13,558 nt of DNA, from contig JBDHTJ010000144.1 in assembly GCA_039808585.1 (NCBI GenBank), forward strand, positions 1 to 13,558, in the 5' to 3' direction. The stretch's first letter is position 1, and every line of letters starts with the position of its first letter. A program made the translations under genes and the position numbers. This document shows, piece by piece, positions 6,532 to 12,868 of this stretch. Under the pieces are notes generated by a model. It was not told where the DNA came from. It made no database searches and saw nothing but the letters and a program-made list of their open reading frames with translations. The stretch is from AWTP1-13 sp039808585 (GTDB lineage: Bacteria; Pseudomonadota; Alphaproteobacteria; Rhizobiales; Hyphomicrobiaceae).

Positions 6532-6858
6532 CTACTTTTCAAATGCGTCCGCGGCCAGCTTCGGATGCTTGGCGATGACGGTGACGTAGGCCTGGGCACA
6601 AGCGTCAGGCTCTGCCAGGCCCTGCTCCCAATCTCGCAAGGTGCCGAGCGGGATGCGGAACCGCGCCGAGAACTCATTCTGAGTAAGTCCAAGCGCGCGC
6701 CGAATGATCTTGGCGCGCGGAATGCGCTTCATGCGGCGGAGGTCGGAACGAGACAAGGGCTGAGCATCGGCATCCGCGGCGGCGGCGGCCAGCACCTCGG
6801 CCTCTGTCATCGGCGGCGAGCGTTCAATCAAGTGCACGATGTCCGAAACTTGGGCCAT
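6532..6858 (-). CDS. XRE/HigA-type helix-turn-helix protein, antitoxin-like, without a toxin neighbour
   Basis: From the ATG at 6858 this is a 108-residue DNA-binding protein. The N-terminal half (1-45) is charged and Ala-rich with no known domain. The C-terminal half (about 48-88) is an XRE-like helix-turn-helix: IIRRALGLTQNEFSARFRIP then LGTLRDWEQG. That last motif is typical of the COG2944/HigA-type antitoxin regulators often paired with RelE- or BrnT-like toxins. No toxin-like gene lies on either side. It follows the transglutaminase-like gene by 18 bases on the same strand, so it is probably the last gene of the ATP-grasp operon. No clear Shine-Dalgarno precedes the ATG, and a TTG five codons upstream (6873) is an alternative. 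It may be an autoregulator of that operon (inference). Confidence 0.82.
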   Translation of the reverse strand: MAQVSDIVHLIERSPPMTEAEVLAAAAADADAQPLSRSDLRRMKRIPRAKIIRRALGLTQNEFSARFRIPLGTLRDWEQGLAEPDACAQAYVTVIAKHPKLAADAFEK

Positions 6859-6876
6859 GGCTGGCGAAAGCAATCA

Positions 6877-7746
6877 CTACTTGGTCGGAGACTGGGCGCT
6901 CTGCGACTGCGACTGGCTGCCCTGGGTTTGCGATTGCGTTTGCGCGCGGGGCACCTCGTGCGCAACCACCGAAACGGTGAGTACTTCGTCGCCTCCGCCG
7001 CGACGTGAGCCGGTGATGGGAGCAGCGGTGGCGGCGTCGAGGCCCGTGGTGAGCCTGACGTAGCGGTCGGTGGGGCAGATGCTGTTGGCGACGTCGAAGC
7101 CCACCCAGCCCAGGCCATCGATCCACGCCTCGGCCCAGGCGTGATGTGCCTCGGCGGGCTCTTCGGTCTCGGCTACCAAGTAGCCGGTGACGTAGCGTGC
7201 CGGTACGCCCAGCACCCGGGCAGCGGCGATGAAGATATGGGCGTGGTCCTGGCAGACGCCCTTGCCCTCCTTCAAGGCTTCGGCGGCTGTCGTATGGGCG
7301 TGCGTGGAACCCACGAGGTATTCCACCTTGGCGCAGACGAGTTCCGCCAAGGCATGCATGCGGGGCAATGCATCGCCGCCCTCAACGCCTTTAGCGAGGG
7401 CGACGATCGCCTCGTCCGGCGCGGTCTGCGGCGTCTCTTTCAAGAAGACGCGCACCGGCACGCTGTTGGACAGGCCGGCCAGTACGCCACTTGTGTCCTC
7501 CGTCTCCACGGTGCCATGCGCCTCGATCAGCAGCTCGCGATGAGGCGCGTTGATCGCGATCATCTCGACTGCGTTGCCGAAACCGTCCGTGAAATTCACC
7601 GTGCCCCCCTTGGCGGAGGTTGTGACGCTCCATTCGAGCACGCGCTGGCCCTTGAACGACGGCGGCCGCAGGCGCAGCGACTGCACCGTGTAGGTGGCAG
7701 GCTGCGGGTAGGTGTAGCGCGTGGTGTGACGGATCGAGATCAACAT
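6877..7746 (-). CDS. Transglutaminase-like cysteine protease of the ATP-grasp/alpha-E cluster, Gln-rich tail
   Basis: This is a 289-residue COG1305-type protein: a bacterial transglutaminase-like N-terminal beta domain (1-80, opening MLISIRHTTRYTY) followed by the transglutaminase/papain-like core. The catalytic triad is visible as C165 in GKGVCQDHAH, H202 in AHHAWAEAW and D218 in GWVGFDVAN. There is no signal peptide, so it is likely cytoplasmic. Family members in this context are predicted to cleave or transfer peptide/isopeptide bonds made by the linked ATP-grasp enzyme; activity is unproven. An unusual C-terminal tail (268-289) alternates Gln with Ser/Thr and has eight glutamines. Its ATG is 15 bases after the alpha-E stop, so the genes are co-transcribed. 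The start agrees with the family N-terminus although the ribosome site is weak. Confidence 0.9.
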   Translation of the reverse strand: MLISIRHTTRYTYPQPATYTVQSLRLRPPSFKGQRVLEWSVTTSAKGGTVNFTDGFGNAVEMIAINAPHRELLIEAHGTVETEDTSGVLAGLSNSVPVRVFLKETPQTAPDEAIVALAKGVEGGDALPRMHALAELVCAKVEYLVGSTHAHTTAAEALKEGKGVCQDHAHIFIAAARVLGVPARYVTGYLVAETEEPAEAHHAWAEAWIDGLGWVGFDVANSICPTDRYVRLTTGLDAATAAPITGSRRGGGDEVLTVSVVAHEVPRAQTQSQTQGSQSQSQSAQSPTK

Positions 7747-7761
7747 GGGGATGGAGGGCTC

Positions 7762-8709
7762 TCAGTCCGCGAAGTGATAGGTGGTGGAGATCTCGTTGCC
7801 GAGGGCATTGTTGCGGGCGATGAAGTCGGCCAGGAACTCGTGCAGGCCGGATTGGAAGATCGTCGTCATGTTGGCTTCCGAAAGCAAGCGCAGCGTCTCG
7901 TCGGCGTGCGCCTCGCATGCGCTGACGTTGGTGCCGTAGAAGCCGTTCAACTCGGACAGCGCGTGGGCGATCTCCTCATAGCAGGACCGCAGCGAGCGGG
8001 GCATCTGCCGGTTCAGGATCAGGTAATCGGCAACGCGCCAGGGCTTGTAGCTCTCTCGGTAGACCCAGTGATAGCTGCGGTGCGCCGAGACCGAGCGCAG
8101 AATGGCCGACCATTGCGCGTTGTCGATCTCGCCACCGACGAGCTCGCTGTGCGGCAACAGCACGTAGTACTTCACGTCGAGAATTCGTGCCGTGTTGTCG
8201 GCGCGCTCGAGGAACGTGCCGAGCTGATTGAAATAGAAGGTGTCGTTGCGCAGGATGGTGTTGAGCAGGGCGCCGCGGAAGAGGGCCGAGCGCTCCTTGA
8301 TCCAGTCGAACAGTGACGGCAGCTTGTCGGACGTCAGCGCCTTCTGATTGATGGCCGAGAACTCGATCCAGGCGGCGTTGAGGCTCTCCCACATCTCGCG
8401 GGTGAGCGCGGTGCGCTGGGCACGCGCATTTCGCCGCGCGGTGGCGAGGCAGGCGTAGACGCTCGAGAAGTTCTCGGGATCGAACAGCATGTAACGCACC
8501 ACGTCTTCCGTGGTGTAGGTCTTGTACTTGTCGAGGAAGCCCCGCTCGCAGCCGGCACTGCGCAAGGTGGACGACCACTCCGCCTCCTGCCCGCCCTCGC
8601 GCGGCAGCAACGCGATGCGATAGCCGACCTCCAGCAGCCGCGCGATGTTTTCGGCGCGCTCGATGTAGCGCGACATCCAGAAGAGATCGTTTGCCGTGCG
8701 GCCTAGCAT
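7762..8709 (-). CDS. Alpha-E domain protein (COG2307)
   Basis: This is a 315-residue, almost wholly helical alpha-E family protein. It opens with the signature MLGRTANDLFWMSRYIERAE. An internal repeat is visible: RYIERAENIARLLEV (14-28) recurs as TFLERADNTARILDV in the second half, suggesting two related helical units. DYLILNRQMPRSLR and the closing NALGNEISTTYHF are also family-like. No enzymatic residues are established for this family. It is almost always encoded beside a circularly permuted ATP-grasp protein and a transglutaminase-like protein, and is thought to act with them as a scaffold or peptide carrier (prediction). The ATG has GAAGGA nine bases upstream. It sits 45 bases after the ATP-grasp stop and 15 before the transglutaminase start. 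Confidence 0.92.
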   Translation of the reverse strand: MLGRTANDLFWMSRYIERAENIARLLEVGYRIALLPREGGQEAEWSSTLRSAGCERGFLDKYKTYTTEDVVRYMLFDPENFSSVYACLATARRNARAQRTALTREMWESLNAAWIEFSAINQKALTSDKLPSLFDWIKERSALFRGALLNTILRNDTFYFNQLGTFLERADNTARILDVKYYVLLPHSELVGGEIDNAQWSAILRSVSAHRSYHWVYRESYKPWRVADYLILNRQMPRSLRSCYEEIAHALSELNGFYGTNVSACEAHADETLRLLSEANMTTIFQSGLHEFLADFIARNNALGNEISTTYHFAD

Positions 8710-8754
8710 GCCGTGCAGTCCTTCACTGATGCCATGCCTTTCATTCCCGGCCGA

Positions 8755-10170
8755 TCAATCCTGGAGAACCCAAGTGTCCTTGGTGCCGCCGCCCTGGCTC
8801 GAATTCACGACAAGCGAACCATCGCGCAGTGCGACGCGTGTGAGCCCACCCGGCGTCAAGCGCACGCGGTCGCCCACGAGCACGAACGGACGCAGATCGA
8901 TGTGGCGCTCGGCAATGCCGGCGTCGACGAGTGTGGGGCACGTGGACAGGGCGAGCGTGGGCTGGGCGATGTAGCGGTCGGGCCGCGCCTTCACCTTCAT
9001 GCGGAACATATCGATTTCATCGCGGGAGGCGGCGGGGCCAACCAGCATGCCGTAGCCGCCCGAGCCGTGGACCTGCTTGACGACGAGCTTCTCGAGGTTC
9101 TCGAGCACGTACTTGAGGTCGTCCGGCTTGCGGCACTGGTAGGTCGGCACGTTCTTCAGGATGGGCGGGCGACCTGTATAGAACTCCACGATGTCGGGCA
9201 TATAGGTGTAGATGGACTTGTCGTCGGCGATGCCGGCGCCGGGCGCGTTGACGATGGTGAGGCGGCCAGCGCGATAGATGTCGAAGATGCCGGGGACGCC
9301 CAGTACTGAGTCCTTGCGAAACACGAGCGGGTCGAGGAAGGCATCGTCGATGCGGCGGTAGACGACATCGACCTGCTTCAGACCTTGCGTGGTCTTCATG
9401 CGCAAGGCGCCATCGACCACAACGAGATCCTGCCCCTCGACAAGCTCGACACCCATCTGGTCGGCGAGGAAGGAGTGTTCGAAATAGGCGCTGTTGTGGA
9501 TGCCCGGCGTCAGCACAACGCAGGTCGGTGCATGATCGAGATTGTCTGGCGCGACGCTTTCGAGCGTGGCGCGCAGGCTCTCGGGATAGTCCTCCACGGC
9601 CTGCACGCGATTGCGTGCGAACAGCTCGGGGAACATGTGCATCATCGTCTCGCGGTTCTCCAGCATGTAGGAGACGCCCGAGGGCGTGCGCGTGTTGTCC
9701 TCCAGCACGAAGAACTCGCTGTCGGAGGTGCGCACCAGGTCGATGCCGATGATGTGCGAGTAGATGCCGCGCGCCGGCTCCACGCACATCATCTCAGGCA
9801 CGAATGCCGAATTCTGGATGATGAGATCGGCCGGCACGCGGCCTGCGCGGATGATCTCCTGCCGGTGGTAGATATCGTACATGAAGGCGTTGAGGGCGCG
9901 CACACGCTGCTCGATGCCGGCGGAGAGCTTGCGCCATTCCTGCGCAGAGAGAATGCGCGGGATGATGTCGAAGGGAATGAGACGCTCGGTGGCGGCGTCG
10001 TCGCCGTAGACGGCGAACGTGATGCCGGTCCGGCGGAAAAGTGCCTCGGCCTCGCTGCGCTTCAGCCGCAGATCGTCCAGCTTCTGGGTTTCGAGCCATT
10101 TCTGCACCGACTGGTAAGGCTCGCGCACCTCGCCGTCGAAGCCTCTCATCTCATCGAAAGCAGCCGACAA
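8755..10170 (-). CDS. Circularly permuted type 2 ATP-grasp protein (COG2308), predicted amidoligase
   Basis: This is a 471-residue CP_ATPgrasp_2 family enzyme. ATP-grasp ligases join a carboxylate to an amine via an acyl-phosphate, and this family is predicted to make peptides or tag proteins. Visible motifs are ARKR-like LKRSEAEALFRRTGITFAVYG (36-56), FVLEDNTRTPSG (154-165), TPGIHNSAYFEH (221-232), VVYRRIDD (269-276), VKQVHGSGGYGMLVGP (364-379) as the nucleotide loop, and the C-terminal GGLTRVAL with NSSQGGGTKDTWV (456-468). The start is a TTG at 10170-10168, chosen because AGGGGGA lies just upstream and the family N-terminus FDEM is retained; the next ATG (10149) would remove it. It is the first gene of the operon ATP-grasp > alpha-E > transglutaminase > HTH, with a hairpin in the leader. 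Confidence 0.93.
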   Translation of the reverse strand: MSAAFDEMRGFDGEVREPYQSVQKWLETQKLDDLRLKRSEAEALFRRTGITFAVYGDDAATERLIPFDIIPRILSAQEWRKLSAGIEQRVRALNAFMYDIYHRQEIIRAGRVPADLIIQNSAFVPEMMCVEPARGIYSHIIGIDLVRTSDSEFFVLEDNTRTPSGVSYMLENRETMMHMFPELFARNRVQAVEDYPESLRATLESVAPDNLDHAPTCVVLTPGIHNSAYFEHSFLADQMGVELVEGQDLVVVDGALRMKTTQGLKQVDVVYRRIDDAFLDPLVFRKDSVLGVPGIFDIYRAGRLTIVNAPGAGIADDKSIYTYMPDIVEFYTGRPPILKNVPTYQCRKPDDLKYVLENLEKLVVKQVHGSGGYGMLVGPAASRDEIDMFRMKVKARPDRYIAQPTLALSTCPTLVDAGIAERHIDLRPFVLVGDRVRLTPGGLTRVALRDGSLVVNSSQGGGTKDTWVLQD

Positions 10171-10183
10171 ACGATCCCCCCTG

Positions 10184-10211
10184 CGTCACACACAGCGCCC
10201 CTGCTGTGACG
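10184..10211. promoter_or_regulatory. Inverted repeat in the leader of the ATP-grasp operon
   Basis: A perfect 7-bp inverted repeat CGTCACA (10184-10190) and TGTGACG (10205-10211) has an inner CAGC / GCTG pairing that shortens the loop. It sits immediately upstream of the Shine-Dalgarno of the TTG-initiated ATP-grasp gene. It could be an operator for a dimeric regulator or an mRNA hairpin affecting translation. The gene-free stretch 10171-10411 shows no clear promoter and no intrinsic terminator for hisA. Confidence 0.4.
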
Positions 10212-10411
10212 GCTCACTCTGGCACCTCTGGCGCGCCCTTGGCAGCTGACTTTGCAAGTAGCGGGCAACTTACACCTGCAAGGATAATCTGTGCGGCCTT
10301 TGCTCCGCTACAGCTGGCTGGAGGGTTTTTCTGCCTAATTGCCGGGCAGATGCAGAGGGCATGGGCAGAGGCGGCGCCCGAATTGATGCGACCTGCGATT
10401 TTAGTCAGCAG

Positions 10412-11134
10412 CTAGCGGAGCAGCGCAAGGGCCTCTTTCGCATCCAGTCGGCCGTCGTACAGCGCGCGGCCGGTGATGGCGCCTTCCAGCATGGCATATT
10501 CGGGCCGCAGCAGCGCCTTCACGTCGTCGATGCTGGCGAGCCCGCCGGAGGCGATGACGGGGATGGCGGTGGCACAGGCGAGCTCGGCGGTGGAGGGCAG
10601 GTTCAGCCCCTTGAGAACGCCATCACGGTCGATATCCGTATAGATGATGGCCGCGACGCCTGCGTCCTCGAAGCGGCGCGCCAGTTCGATGGCGGTGAGC
10701 TCGCTGGTCTCGGCCCAGCCTTCCACGGCGACCTTGCCGCCGCGCGCGTCGATGCCGACGGCGACGCGGCCGGGGAATTTGCGGCAGGCCTCGCGGACAA
10801 GATCCGGGTTGCGGACGGCAACCGTTCCCAGGATGACGCGCCGGATGCCCTTGCCGAGCCAGGCCTCGATCGTGGCCATGTCGCGAATGCCGCCGCCAAG
10901 CTGGACGGGAATCGAGATCGCCTTCAAGATCGCCTCGACGGCTGGGGCGTTGGCCGGCTTGCCAGCGAAAGCACCATTGAGATCAACGATGTGCAGATAG
11001 CGAAAGCCCTGTGCTTCGAAGCTCGTGGCCTGCGCGGCAGGATCGTCGTTGAAGACGGTGGCGGCGCTCATCTCGCCGAGCTTCAGGCGCACGCACTGGC
11101 CGTCCTTGAGGTCGATGGCAGGGAAGAGGATCAC
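10412..11134 (-). CDS. hisA: Phosphoribosylformimino-5-aminoimidazole carboxamide ribotide isomerase HisA
   Basis: HisA catalyses the Amadori isomerisation of ProFAR to PRFAR, the fourth step of histidine biosynthesis, in the cytoplasm. The protein is a (beta/alpha)8 barrel. From the GTG at 11134 it has 240 residues, the usual length, opening with the canonical ILFPAIDLKDGQCVRL. Catalytic D8 and D129 (in GIDARGG) and the phosphate-binding segments QLGGGIRD (78-85) and IASGGLAS (194-201) are intact, as is YTDIDRDG (165-172). I preferred this GTG to a TTG 14 codons upstream (11176): it gives the conserved N-terminus and has AAGG nearby. hisF and hisE, which usually follow hisA in relatives, are absent; the ATP-grasp operon comes next. 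Two plus-strand genes separate it from hisH. Confidence 0.95.
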   Translation of the reverse strand: MILFPAIDLKDGQCVRLKLGEMSAATVFNDDPAAQATSFEAQGFRYLHIVDLNGAFAGKPANAPAVEAILKAISIPVQLGGGIRDMATIEAWLGKGIRRVILGTVAVRNPDLVREACRKFPGRVAVGIDARGGKVAVEGWAETSELTAIELARRFEDAGVAAIIYTDIDRDGVLKGLNLPSTAELACATAIPVIASGGLASIDDVKALLRPEYAMLEGAITGRALYDGRLDAKEALALLR

Positions 11135-11243
11135 AGGCAGCCTTATGCTCTTGCGGAGGCTCTGCGGCGGGCACAACAGCGTTGGCCGCCGAAGCCATGA
11201 CTTTGCTCATTTCTTGGTGCATGAACAGGCGCACGTGGTTCAA

Positions 11244-11249
11244 GTCAAG
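11244..11249 (-). promoter_or_regulatory. hisA: Possible -35 box of hisA
   Basis: The minus strand reads CTTGAC here, the alphaproteobacterial -35 consensus, 110 bases upstream of the hisA GTG. A convincing -10 box at 16-18 bases spacing is not seen (TTCATG is the nearest), so this is tentative. A CACGTG palindrome at 11232-11237 falls in the would-be spacer. Confidence 0.2.
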
Positions 11250-11258
11250 CGTGGCGTC

Positions 11259-11576
11259 ATGCTGTCGATTTCCCTGCCTGCTCAGGCTCCCAAGCCCCAG
11301 AAGCGCGTTCTCAAGGAGAGCGACGCGATCGATATCTGGATCGCGCGCTGGCTACGCGTGAAGCGCGCGGACCTGCTGTCCCGTTACCAGTGCGACCCGC
11401 GCCGCCTCTACGAGATCTGGCAGGGCGAGAAGTTTCCGGCCAGCCGCGACAAGGCCCTGGCGCTGTTCAGCGAGCGATACCCGACACTTACGGACCGCAT
11501 CGATTTCGGCAAGCATCGCCGCATCTCACGGGCCGTGCCGCCGGAACTGCAGCCGGGACTGTTCGACGGCGTATAG
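11259..11576 (+). CDS. Conserved-looking basic protein of unknown function with C-terminal clamp-binding-like motif
   Basis: I do not recognise a named family. From the ATG at 11259 the protein has 105 residues. After a short Pro/Lys leader (1-18), a compact basic helical region runs from about 20 to 85: SDAIDIWIARWLRVKRADLL, then CDPRRLYEIWQGEKFPASRD and ALFSERYP. The Arg/Lys/Trp pattern suggests nucleic-acid binding. The end is LQPGLFDGV, where Q98-P-G-L-F102 resembles the QxxLF sliding-clamp-binding pentapeptide. The open frame extends 5' to 11025, but that part is antisense to hisA and lacks family-like sequence. The Shine-Dalgarno is weak, so the start could be slightly further upstream. 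It is divergent from hisA and precedes a Cas2-fold gene on the same strand. Coding is supported by codon composition; function is open. Confidence 0.75.
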   Translation: MLSISLPAQAPKPQKRVLKESDAIDIWIARWLRVKRADLLSRYQCDPRRLYEIWQGEKFPASRDKALALFSERYPTLTDRIDFGKHRRISRAVPPELQPGLFDGV

Positions 11577-11661
11577 GCGCTGACCGGACCAAGCCGCGAA
11601 AGAGAACAAACACTGAACTTGCGCTCGACGCAGGTGCAGAATCACGTCATGTTCCCTCTAC

Positions 11662-11715
11662 GTTCTCGCCGCTGAGGCTCAAGTGAAGTCGGTGGCCCCG
11701 CGTCGCGGCGAGAAC
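11662..11715 (+). repeat. 11-bp perfect inverted repeat upstream of the Cas2-like gene
   Basis: GTTCTCGCCGC (11662-11672) and its exact complement GCGGCGAGAAC (11705-11715) flank 32 bases. The pair ends 47 bases before the start codon of the Cas2-like gene. No T-run follows on the plus strand, so it is not a canonical terminator for the preceding gene. A leader hairpin or a protein-binding site is more likely. Confidence 0.6.
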
Positions 11716-11762
11716 CTTCCCCATCATCTGGTCCACTCGCTGCCCACGAGAGAGCCCCCTCC

Positions 11763-12092
11763 ATGCGCACCTATCTCATCACCTACGACCTCGCTTCGCC
11801 CTGCCGTCACGCGCTTTCCGGCGCCATTATGAGCCTCGGTGAGGCCTGGGCCCGCCCGCTCGACACTACGTGGTACGTGCAGAGCCCCGAGAGGGCGGAA
11901 GCCATCGAGACGAAGCTGAAGGATCTGCTCGACAATGAGGACGGGCTTCTCATCCAGCAGGTGGACCGCGACGCGACCCTGCTGAACACATCCCTGCGCT
12001 GGTTCCGCAAGCGGCGGGGTGCAGAGGCGGAATTGAACGTCGTCGCCTTCCCTTCCCAGAATGCCTCACTGCCCGAGGCACGCGCGGCTTGA
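11763..12092 (+). CDS. Stand-alone Cas2/SinR-like ferredoxin-fold protein
   Basis: This 109-residue protein resembles the SinR/Cas2-like/VapD group of small nuclease-fold proteins. The first strand TYLITYDL (3-10) ends in an aspartate, D9, at the position of the Cas2 metal-binding residue. A helix follows (14-28), then WARPLDTTWYVQS (29-41), a helix of Glu/Lys character (43-57) and the strand DGLLIQQVDRD (60-70). A basic helix TSLRWFRKRRG and a low-complexity tail complete it. Metal-dependent nuclease activity is possible but unproven; some members of the fold have none. No cas1, other cas gene or repeat array lies nearby, so a role in CRISPR adaptation is unlikely. The ATG at 11763 has only a weak AGAG upstream. 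An intrinsic terminator follows at 12134-12176. Confidence 0.8.
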   Translation: MRTYLITYDLASPCRHALSGAIMSLGEAWARPLDTTWYVQSPERAEAIETKLKDLLDNEDGLLIQQVDRDATLLNTSLRWFRKRRGAEAELNVVAFPSQNASLPEARAA

Positions 12093-12133
12093 TCTAGCTC
12101 TGATTCCCTCTCAGTGCTGTTGCCGCGTCCGAC

Positions 12134-12176
12134 CCCGAGCTTGCTCCCTCCCCCGGTGGCAGGCTCGGGGTTTTTG
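12134..12176 (+). terminator. Intrinsic terminator after the Cas2-like gene
   Basis: CCCCGAGC (12134-12141) and GCTCGGGG (12164-12171) form an 8-bp stem. After a single mismatch, TGC/GCA pairing extends it. TTTTT (12172-12176) follows on the plus strand. It ends the plus-strand transcript before the convergent hisH gene, whose own side shows no T-run. Confidence 0.85.
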
Positions 12177-12211
12177 CGTCCGGCGGTTCGGGCCGGGGCC
12201 CGGACGGTTGT

Positions 12212-12865
12212 TCAGGGCTTCCAGCGGAGGAAGTTCGCGATCAACTTCAAGCCGAGCGCCTGGCTCTTTTCGGGATGGAACTGGGTGCCGGCGTAGTTTT
12301 CGCGGGCGACCATCGCCGTGACAGGCCCGCCGTAGTCGGTTTCCGCCACGATGCAGGCGCGGTCGGGCGTGGCGATATGGAACGAGTGCACGAAGTAGGC
12401 GTGCTCGCCCTTCGGCCCGGTCTCGATGCCTTTCAAGAGAGCGTGGTCGTTCACGACTTGCAGCGTGTTCCAGCCCATGTGCGGGATCTTCAGCGCGGGG
12501 TCCTTTGGCTCGATGGCGCGCACATCGCCCCTGATCCAGCCGAAGCCATCCCACGTGCCGAACTCGAGGCCGCGCTCGGCCATCAATTGGCACCCCACGC
12601 AGATGCCGAGGAATGGACGGCCTTTGGCGCGGACAACATCTTGCAACGTTTCGCGCATGCCGGGCACGGCTTCGAGGCCACGCTTGCAATCGGCGAAGGC
12701 ACCCACGCCGGGCAACACGACGCGATCTGCGCTGGCGACGTCGGATGCCTTGCTGGACACGATGATTTCCGCATCCGCGCCGCTTTCCCGGGCTGCCCTC
12801 TCGAAAGCCTTGGCTGCCGAGTGCAGATTGCCCGAGCCATAATCAATGATGACGACGTGCTGCAT
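12212..12865 (-). CDS. hisH: Imidazole glycerol phosphate synthase glutaminase subunit HisH
   Basis: HisH hydrolyses glutamine and passes ammonia to HisF, which makes imidazole glycerol phosphate and AICAR from PRFAR (histidine biosynthesis, cytoplasmic HisHF complex). The 217-residue protein is a class I glutamine amidotransferase. It has VVIIDYGSGNL at the N-terminus, the oxyanion-hole segment LPGVGAF (51-57), nucleophile C89 in GICVG, and the H197/E199 pair in FHPEKSQ. PHMGWN (128-133) is also conserved. All triad residues are present. The start ATG lies three bases after the DUF2628 stop, so translation is probably coupled. The partner hisF is not in the window, and hisA is separated by two opposite-strand genes. 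Confidence 0.96.
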   Translation of the reverse strand: MQHVVIIDYGSGNLHSAAKAFERAARESGADAEIIVSSKASDVASADRVVLPGVGAFADCKRGLEAVPGMRETLQDVVRAKGRPFLGICVGCQLMAERGLEFGTWDGFGWIRGDVRAIEPKDPALKIPHMGWNTLQVVNDHALLKGIETGPKGEHAYFVHSFHIATPDRACIVAETDYGGPVTAMVARENYAGTQFHPEKSQALGLKLIANFLRWKP

Positions 12866-12868
12866 GGC

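Noticed and set aside
5388..6692. 434-codon minus-strand frame opposite the quinone oxidoreductase.
   Set aside because: The plus-strand gene is clear with a good ribosome site and full domains; the opposite frame is His/Arg-rich shadow.
7141..8316. 391-codon plus-strand frame opposite the transglutaminase and alpha-E genes.
   Set aside because: It spans two genuine minus-strand genes and their junction, and shows no recognisable motif.
11135..11176. Longer HisA beginning at a TTG 14 codons upstream.
   Set aside because: The conserved N-terminus ILFPAIDLK begins exactly at the GTG at 11134, and the extra residues are not family-like.
10983..11243. Possible leader peptide frame (internal ATG giving MSKVMASAANAVV) upstream of and overlapping hisA.
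   Set aside because: There is no run of histidine codons, no attenuator hairpin and no clear ribosome site, so a his leader peptide is not supported.
11763..12092. Treating the Cas2-like protein as part of a CRISPR-Cas locus.
   Set aside because: No cas1 or effector gene and no regularly spaced direct repeats were found anywhere in the window.
12179..12205. GTCCGG / CCGGAC inverted repeat as a hisH terminator on the minus strand.
   Set aside because: On the minus strand it is followed by an A-run, not a T-run, so it is not a canonical intrinsic terminator.
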